Assembly: GCA_963802915.1 (NCBI GenBank)
Contig: CAWDKQ010000009.1
Location: 434,001 to 498,000, forward strand
Origin: JAICMB01 sp963802915
GTDB lineage: Bacteria; Acidobacteriota; Terriglobia; Bryobacterales; Bryobacteraceae
DNA: 64,000 bases
Reading direction: 5' to 3'
In this document: in pieces, positions 58,696-64,000 of the stretch
Numbering within the stretch: the stretch's first letter is position 1
Layout of the letters: each line of letters opens with the position of its first letter
Notes under the pieces: generated by a model
Told to the model about the DNA's origin: nothing
Seen by the model: only the letters and a program-made list of their open reading frames with translations
The model's database searches: none
Made by a program: the position numbers and the translations under genes

Positions 58696-61599
58696 TCAAC
58701 GGTCCCAGAAAGCGCCGCGCAATTCCTGCCGCCTCGCCAGGTCATCGTCCGGCACGACTAACGCGACCCACGGCGTATCCTGAGACGCGATGCGAGCGTG
58801 CCACTCCAGGGTGCCTGTCGCGCCCGGCTTCAAAGTCAATTCCTTTGCCCCCTCGTGCAGTGTCAAGTTGTCCGCTCGGATGGTGAAGCGATGACTCCCG
58901 CTGCCGCGCACGGCCGCTTTGATCACAACGTCCGCGCCATTCGCTTCCTTGGACACCTGGAAATCCACAGCCTGCCCGGAACGGAGATCCAAGTTATATG
59001 TTGCCGTTGGCAGGAACGTTCGTGTCTGCTGCTCGCCCGCGCTCCGCACCACGTAGGTTCCTTCCGGCAACATGGCTCGAAACCGGCCGGTGATTTTGTC
59101 CGGTATTACTTGGATGCGCTGCCCATACCTACTCTCATTAAATTCGATGGGGCCATCGGCTCGACCCATCACCAGCGACGGACCGGCGAGATTCCGCATC
59201 GCCCAGATCCAATAACCTGTTGTGCGCACCCACACTTCTTTGTACGTCCAGGTGTTCTGGACCGGCCAATAGGGCGCATCGGCTTCACCACGAGTTTGGA
59301 TGCCCACGGGAACCGCTCCCACCATATCTCCGGAAGACGGAGTCAGGAGCGGCGCGAAATCGTAGCCTTCACCCCACATCGTACTCTCGGAGAAAGGATT
59401 GCGACCGATCACCCATTCCAGCTGGTGCTGCGATAATTGCGCGGCATCAAGGTCTCCGCGCAATTGAGCGGCCTCGGAAGACGCCATGGTCTGAGCCAGA
59501 ATCGTACCTGAGTTCCCGCGATAGTCCATCCACACTGGGAAAAGTCTCAGATAATGACCGCTGCCGAGCGGGATACCTGTCAAAACCTGTTTGCGAAATG
59601 ACTCGCGGCGGGTCTCCGGAACGTCCTTGTATTCATCGTCGGTGTAGATCGAAGCAGGCATCATTCCATACGGCTCGGTATATTTCGCGATGGTTTTCAG
59701 ATACTCGGAGTGGAGCGCCACAGCGGAATACCACTTCATGAAGTCGGGATGATTTGGAAATGCTTTGCAGAGCTCGGCCAGTGCGATGACAGGCGCATGC
59801 TCGCGGCTGCGATGACAATAGTGCAAGAGCCGGTCTTTTGCGGGGCTCGTGTAGAAGAAGCCCAGCAATGGAACATTCCAATCCGGCCTGTTCCGCTGCT
59901 GCGAATCCATGATGACGCGCGCCAGTTCGGCGGCCTTGTCTGCGTAGCATTGCTCGCCTGTGGCACGCCACAAATCAATCGAAGCGATGACGCCGGCCGA
60001 GGCTCTCTCATGCACCACTCCGTTTGAATCGAAGGAAACGTGAAAGCGATCCGTAGAGGTCTGCGCATCGGCGGCAGCCATTCCCGCGACCGCAAAGCGC
60101 CAGTCCGCGTTCGCCAGCTTCAGCGAATACGCTGCCATGCGCGGATCGCTTTCCTTCAGCACGCGATAGGCAACGGCCTCCGCCGCGGCGGCAAGAAAAT
60201 TGTGCATCGGAGAATTGCGGGCATTCACAACTATGTCGTCGGCAGTGCCGAGAATTCCATCGGTTCTGCGACTATTGACGGATCCCAGGTTGCGATAGCC
60301 ATCGCCGAAGCTTGTCTTTAGAATCCAATCCAGCCCCCACTTCGCTTCTTCCACCAGCCTTGCAGACAACTCCGGGTCTTCATCCCGCGTCCGCAAGCGA
60401 TCCGCGAGGCTGAATATACCGTAGACTACTTCGGCCGTATTTTCGAAATCCTGCGTGAGATCGCCGGCATCGTGCCAGCCGCCGTTGATAATAATGCGGC
60501 GGCCATTGTGCACCACTTGCCAATCGCGATGACACACACCATGCACACCCGGTATCGCCATGCCGCACCGTTCGGAGTAGAAAAAGTTCAGAGCCTTCAG
60601 AATGCTTTCACGCCACACATCCGCGCCGATCGCGAACGGATGGGTGACTGTGTCCCCGGCTTCGATCCTGTATGTACCGGGTTGGCGCACCTCGGAGAAG
60701 TCCATCACCTGAAACGTACCTAAGTGCGTCTTGCGGGTATCGATCGGCTTAACCAGCACTGCCTGTCCGGTGTCCTGGCTAATCAACCGGAATTCTTTCG
60801 CATTCAGTCCGTTTGCGACCGCGGTCTTGGTAGAGCCGGAAGAATATCCCGCGTGACTGTACGAGATGCGTCCGGGCCATACGGACCATCCCTCAACGTA
60901 ATCCGGATCCACGCGTTCGAGTTCCAGGCGCTGCAGGTAGTATGTAACGCCATCGGACGCCTCCGGCTCATTGCCGCCCATGCCATAAGAAATCTGAAGC
61001 GCGGTCACTTTGTCCCGCGCCACATTTCCGATCTCCCACACTACGTGATTCCATTCGTGATTTCGCAGAACGATTGAATTGTCGCCCTCCTGTCCGAAGA
61101 GAGCCGGCAGTTTCTCGATTCCATCGTTATGTAACTGCAATCCCAGCGATGTTATGTATGTTCCCTCGCAATCGGGATAAATCCAGAACGAAATACGATT
61201 GAACTTGCGCCAGTCCTCGCCGTCAAAATGACGGATCAGACCTGAGCTACCCCAACCTCGGCCACTGGGGTCCGGAGCTTTATCGCCCTTGGTCGGCATC
61301 CGCAAACGCAGCGAATTTCCATCGTCACGTGACCGCTCTCGAGTCAGCTCCATCTCGGCAAGAACGTTCTTCGACTGAGTTATTTTCAGCGTCGTGCGTG
61401 CATCAACAACCCCCGCCGGATCGTTTGTGAACGCAGTCCAAGGAGCCAGCGATTTCATGTCGTCTAACAAGCGGTTGTCCAGAACTTTCTTGTTCAGCCA
61501 GCGATAAGAGGCCGAATCCTGAAAATTCACCGTCATCGGAGCGCGATCCGCCCCATAAACGGAAATTACGCAGAATAATACCGGTGTCCAAAGTTTCAT
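58696..61599 (-). CDS. Exported GH9 glycoside hydrolase (complete)
   Basis: 967 residues with the same domain order as the gene at 50603: signal peptide (LWTPVLFCVISVYGA), beta-sandwich (NFQDSASYRWLNKKVLDNRL), Ig-like domain (FRLISQDTGQAVLVKPID), barrel with INGGWHDAGDLTQDFENTAE near 375, TWTYKEVWVRTTG near 795, and the C-terminal domain (ADVVIKAAVRGSGSHRFTIR to GAFWDR). Its ATG overlaps the stop of the GH9 gene upstream (ATGA), so two hydrolases are made from one transcript. Its SKEANGADVV stretch shows how the frameshifted paralogue should read. Confidence 0.92.
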   Translation of the reverse strand: MKLWTPVLFCVISVYGADRAPMTVNFQDSASYRWLNKKVLDNRLLDDMKSLAPWTAFTNDPAGVVDARTTLKITQSKNVLAEMELTRERSRDDGNSLRLRMPTKGDKAPDPSGRGWGSSGLIRHFDGEDWRKFNRISFWIYPDCEGTYITSLGLQLHNDGIEKLPALFGQEGDNSIVLRNHEWNHVVWEIGNVARDKVTALQISYGMGGNEPEASDGVTYYLQRLELERVDPDYVEGWSVWPGRISYSHAGYSSGSTKTAVANGLNAKEFRLISQDTGQAVLVKPIDTRKTHLGTFQVMDFSEVRQPGTYRIEAGDTVTHPFAIGADVWRESILKALNFFYSERCGMAIPGVHGVCHRDWQVVHNGRRIIINGGWHDAGDLTQDFENTAEVVYGIFSLADRLRTRDEDPELSARLVEEAKWGLDWILKTSFGDGYRNLGSVNSRRTDGILGTADDIVVNARNSPMHNFLAAAAEAVAYRVLKESDPRMAAYSLKLANADWRFAVAGMAAADAQTSTDRFHVSFDSNGVVHERASAGVIASIDLWRATGEQCYADKAAELARVIMDSQQRNRPDWNVPLLGFFYTSPAKDRLLHYCHRSREHAPVIALAELCKAFPNHPDFMKWYSAVALHSEYLKTIAKYTEPYGMMPASIYTDDEYKDVPETRRESFRKQVLTGIPLGSGHYLRLFPVWMDYRGNSGTILAQTMASSEAAQLRGDLDAAQLSQHQLEWVIGRNPFSESTMWGEGYDFAPLLTPSSGDMVGAVPVGIQTRGEADAPYWPVQNTWTYKEVWVRTTGYWIWAMRNLAGPSLVMGRADGPIEFNESRYGQRIQVIPDKITGRFRAMLPEGTYVVRSAGEQQTRTFLPTATYNLDLRSGQAVDFQVSKEANGADVVIKAAVRGSGSHRFTIRADNLTLHEGAKELTLKPGATGTLEWHARIASQDTPWVALVVPDDDLARRQELRGAFWDR

Positions 61600-64000
61600 C
61601 GCGTTCCTCCCTGGTGCACGACGTCGCCGGTAAGTTCATGGCGTTCGCTGAGGGTTCCATCAGGAACTACAACGGCGACCCATGGCGTATCCGTCGACGC
61701 GATGACGCCGTGCCAAATTGCGACTCGGGGAGTTCCCGGTGTCAGTTCGAGTGTTTGTTCATGCTCTGAGAGGGTCAGGTTATCCGTCCGGATAGCCAAC
61801 TTATGACGGCCCGCGCCCTCGGCTGTTACTCGCAGCGTAATTTCATTTCTGCCGTGCGACTCTCCGGTAACTTTAAAATCGATGACCCGGTCCGGCCGCA
61901 AGTCCAGCTGATAAGTTCCGCCAGGTAACACGGTCAGCCCAATGTGACGGTCGCTTTGTGAAACGACATAGCGGCCTTGCGCCATCAGAGCGCGGAAGGT
62001 TCCTTGCACGAAGTCAAAAGGCACGGTCGTTATGACTCCGGTGGTGTCCTCACGGAACTGCAGCGGTTCGAGAGTGGCCGGCTTCACGAAACCTTCGACT
62101 ACAGCGGGGCCGGCGAGATCCTGCATCAGCCAAATCCAGCGCCCCACCGGGTGGACCCACACTTCTCGGTATGTCCAGCAAATCTGAGTGGGCCAGTAAG
62201 GCGCGTCGTCGAAGCCGTGAGTCTCGATACCAACCGGAAGAGCTCCGACCATATTTCCCGACCGCACCGTGTAAAGAGGCGTCCAATCATAACCCTCGCC
62301 ATACATTGCACTGGAAGCGAACGGATTGCGACCGACGATCCACTCCGCCTGCTTTTGCGCCAGGTCCGCGGCATCGAGATCGCCACGCAGGTGAGCTGCC
62401 GCGGACAGCGCTTTGGCTTGTGAAAGAAGGACACTGAAGTTACCGCGGAAATCGAACCAGACTGGAAATCTGCGGAGATAGTATTCGCCTCCGAGCGGGA
62501 AGCCCCGTCGCACCTCCTCCACGTAGGCATCCCGATCCGCCGCTCGCAACGGAGTCCAGGACTGTTTCTCCGGAATTAACCGCGCATCGCTTTCGCGGTA
62601 CACAGCCGCCGGTAGGACATCGTAGGGCGCGTTGATCTTTGATGCCGGCTTTAAATAGTACTCGGAGTGAAGCACCGTGGCCGAATACCATTTCATCCAG
62701 TCCTGATGATCGGGGAACACCTCACACAGCCGTACCAGTGCAACGACGGGCCCCTGTTCCTCGCCGACATGGAAGCGTTGAAAGAGGTCCTCCTGTTTCG
62801 GATTTGTGAACCAAAAACCTGCGAGCGGTAATTTCCAGTGTTGGATCTTGCGCTGCTGCGAGCCGAGTACGAATTGTCCCAGCTTGAATGCCTCCTCGGC
62901 GTACTTCTGCTCCCCGGTCGCCTGATAGAGATCGACCGATGCCAGGACGCCCAGCGAAGCTCGTTCCAACTCGTCAGAGGCGCCGTAGACGGGCGTGATG
63001 GGTGGCGCGGTTTCCAGCCCTTTCACGGCGAATTCCCAATCTTCCTCTGCGATCTTTAGCGAACGCGACGCCAGTTCCGGGTCGCGTTGCTTGAGCACGC
63101 GGGCTGCAAGCGCCTCCACGCCGCTGTCGCGGAAATTTACTTCCGGATCGTTGCGCGATTCTCCGAAGCGGTCGTCGGAATCGCCCATAATGCCATTGGT
63201 CCAGTAGCCGATCAATTGACCCGTGGTGCGATAACCATCGCCGAACCGTGTCTTCAAGACCCAGTCCAGACCCCATTTCGCTTCTTCGATGAGCCGTTGA
63301 TAGAGCACCGGATCTTCGCCCTGTCGATGCAGGCGCTCCGCCAATGAGAGGAGGGAATACGTCATTCCGGGCGTGTGTCCGGTGGCGGAGAGATCGCCTG
63401 CATCGTGCCATCCGCCATTCACGACAATGCGCTTCTGGTTATGGGTGCCATAACAGTCGCTGTGACACTTGCCGTGGATCCCGGGGATCTCCATCCCGCA
63501 GCGCTCGCTGTAGATAAAATTGATTGCTTTCCAGATGCTGCTTTGCCATGCATCGTCGCCGATGCGGAACGAACGCGTGAGCATGTCACCGGTCCGGATC
63601 ACATAGTTTCCGGGCTCCCTCACCTCCGAGAAATCCAGCACCTGGTACTCGCCAAGATCGGTTTTCGTGTGTCGCACCGGTTTTGTGAGGACCACTTCGC
63701 TTGTATCTTGCCGAATGACGCTGAACTCCCGCGTGGCGAGATTGCTCGCTATGGCGTTCTTCGGGGACCCAGCGCTGTAGCCGCTGTGGCTGAATGCGAT
63801 GCGGCCAGGAGCTACGTCCCAACCCTCCGTGTGATCGGCGTCGACTTTCTCGAGTTCGAGTTGGTCGAAATCCAAAATTGTGCTGTCGCCCGGATCGGGC
63901 AGTTTCTTCGGGATGCTGTAACTAAGATCGAGCGCGGTGACTTTTTCGCGAGGCAGCGGAGCGATTTCCCAGACCACGTGATTCCACGTCCTGTTTTTCA
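61596..64000 (-). CDS. Exported GH9 glycoside hydrolase, N-terminus beyond the window
   Basis: The frame is open to the window edge (upstream codons read KNRTWNHVVWEI, matching the paralogues), so the start is outside. At least 800 residues are present: end of the beta-sandwich, Ig-like domain (FSVIRQDTSEVVLTKPVR), barrel with VNGGWHDAGDLSATGHTPGM, TYREVWVHPVG, and the C-terminal domain (NEITLRVTAEGAGRHKLAIR). It is the most diverged of the four, with an insert around VYRESDARLIPEKQSWTPLR and altered loops near HGKCHSDCYGTHNQ, hinting at different specificity. Confidence 0.9.
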   Translation of the reverse strand, partial: KNRTWNHVVWEIAPLPREKVTALDLSYSIPKKLPDPGDSTILDFDQLELEKVDADHTEGWDVAPGRIAFSHSGYSAGSPKNAIASNLATREFSVIRQDTSEVVLTKPVRHTKTDLGEYQVLDFSEVREPGNYVIRTGDMLTRSFRIGDDAWQSSIWKAINFIYSERCGMEIPGIHGKCHSDCYGTHNQKRIVVNGGWHDAGDLSATGHTPGMTYSLLSLAERLHRQGEDPVLYQRLIEEAKWGLDWVLKTRFGDGYRTTGQLIGYWTNGIMGDSDDRFGESRNDPEVNFRDSGVEALAARVLKQRDPELASRSLKIAEEDWEFAVKGLETAPPITPVYGASDELERASLGVLASVDLYQATGEQKYAEEAFKLGQFVLGSQQRKIQHWKLPLAGFWFTNPKQEDLFQRFHVGEEQGPVVALVRLCEVFPDHQDWMKWYSATVLHSEYYLKPASKINAPYDVLPAAVYRESDARLIPEKQSWTPLRAADRDAYVEEVRRGFPLGGEYYLRRFPVWFDFRGNFSVLLSQAKALSAAAHLRGDLDAADLAQKQAEWIVGRNPFASSAMYGEGYDWTPLYTVRSGNMVGALPVGIETHGFDDAPYWPTQICWTYREVWVHPVGRWIWLMQDLAGPAVVEGFVKPATLEPLQFREDTTGVITTVPFDFVQGTFRALMAQGRYVVSQSDRHIGLTVLPGGTYQLDLRPDRVIDFKVTGESHGRNEITLRVTAEGAGRHKLAIRTDNLTLSEHEQTLELTPGTPRVAIWHGVIASTDTPWVAVVVPDGTLSERHELTGDVVHQGGTR

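Noticed and set aside
1..64000. tRNA, rRNA or CRISPR array
   Set aside because: None was recognised on reading both strands by eye; a covariance-model search would be needed to exclude a tRNA.

Overview
The window looks like a piece of an acidobacterial chromosome, most likely from the Solibacter/Bryobacter side of the phylum. This is inferred from gene content only: two Oar-like TonB-dependent receptors with an N-terminal carboxypeptidase-regulatory domain, a CRTAC1/ASPIC-UnbV protein, many Tat-exported enzymes, DUF362 and ThuA-like proteins, and several GH9 cellulase paralogues with no SusD partner. No rRNA, tRNA or CRISPR array was seen.

Region 1 (1-18.2 kb) is an oxidative catabolic island. 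A Tat-exported molybdenum hydroxylase of the PaoABC type (small, large and FAD subunits, minus strand) is followed by a secreted cupin protein. A parD-parE toxin-antitoxin pair follows, with the toxin frameshifted. A LysR regulator then leads a long plus-strand run: seven-bladed lactonase, a ferredoxin-like protein, a cysteine-rich unknown protein, an O-methyltransferase, the isoquinoline-oxidoreductase-like pair iorA/iorB, a fumarylacetoacetate-hydrolase-family enzyme and an MFS permease. A second lactonase, a major-royal-jelly-family protein and an exported RidA-like protein follow on the minus strand. Hydroxylases, lactonase, FAH enzyme, RidA and permease together suggest uptake and breakdown of an aromatic or N-heteroaromatic compound. 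The substrate is not visible in the sequence.

Region 2 (18.3-37.2 kb) is nutrient uptake and intermediary metabolism. It holds a TonB receptor divergent from a beta-barrel porin, a DUF362 protein with an unrecognised partner, a TSUP permease, an FG-GAP repeat protein, a split glycine decarboxylase (gcvPA/gcvPB), a lactate-racemase-domain protein, a mutarotase-fold protein, an orphan solute-binding protein, a third lactonase and a FadR-type GntR regulator. Several intergenic palindromes look like operators.

Region 3 (37.9-40.7 kb) is a complete IS21-family element with istA/istB, long terminal inverted repeats and an 8-bp target duplication. Copies of the terminal repeat also lie inside the istA reading frame.

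Region 4 (40.8-64 kb) is a polysaccharide-degradation region with four GH9 genes, all on the minus strand (one frameshifted near its end, one running off the window). They are interleaved with a second TonB receptor, a CRTAC1 protein, a TPR protein, a Gfo/Idh/MocA dehydrogenase, a sodium:solute symporter, a ThuA-like protein and a second DUF362 gene split by an in-frame amber codon. The simplest reading is secreted beta-glucan hydrolysis, TonB-dependent capture, symport and oxidation of the released sugar.
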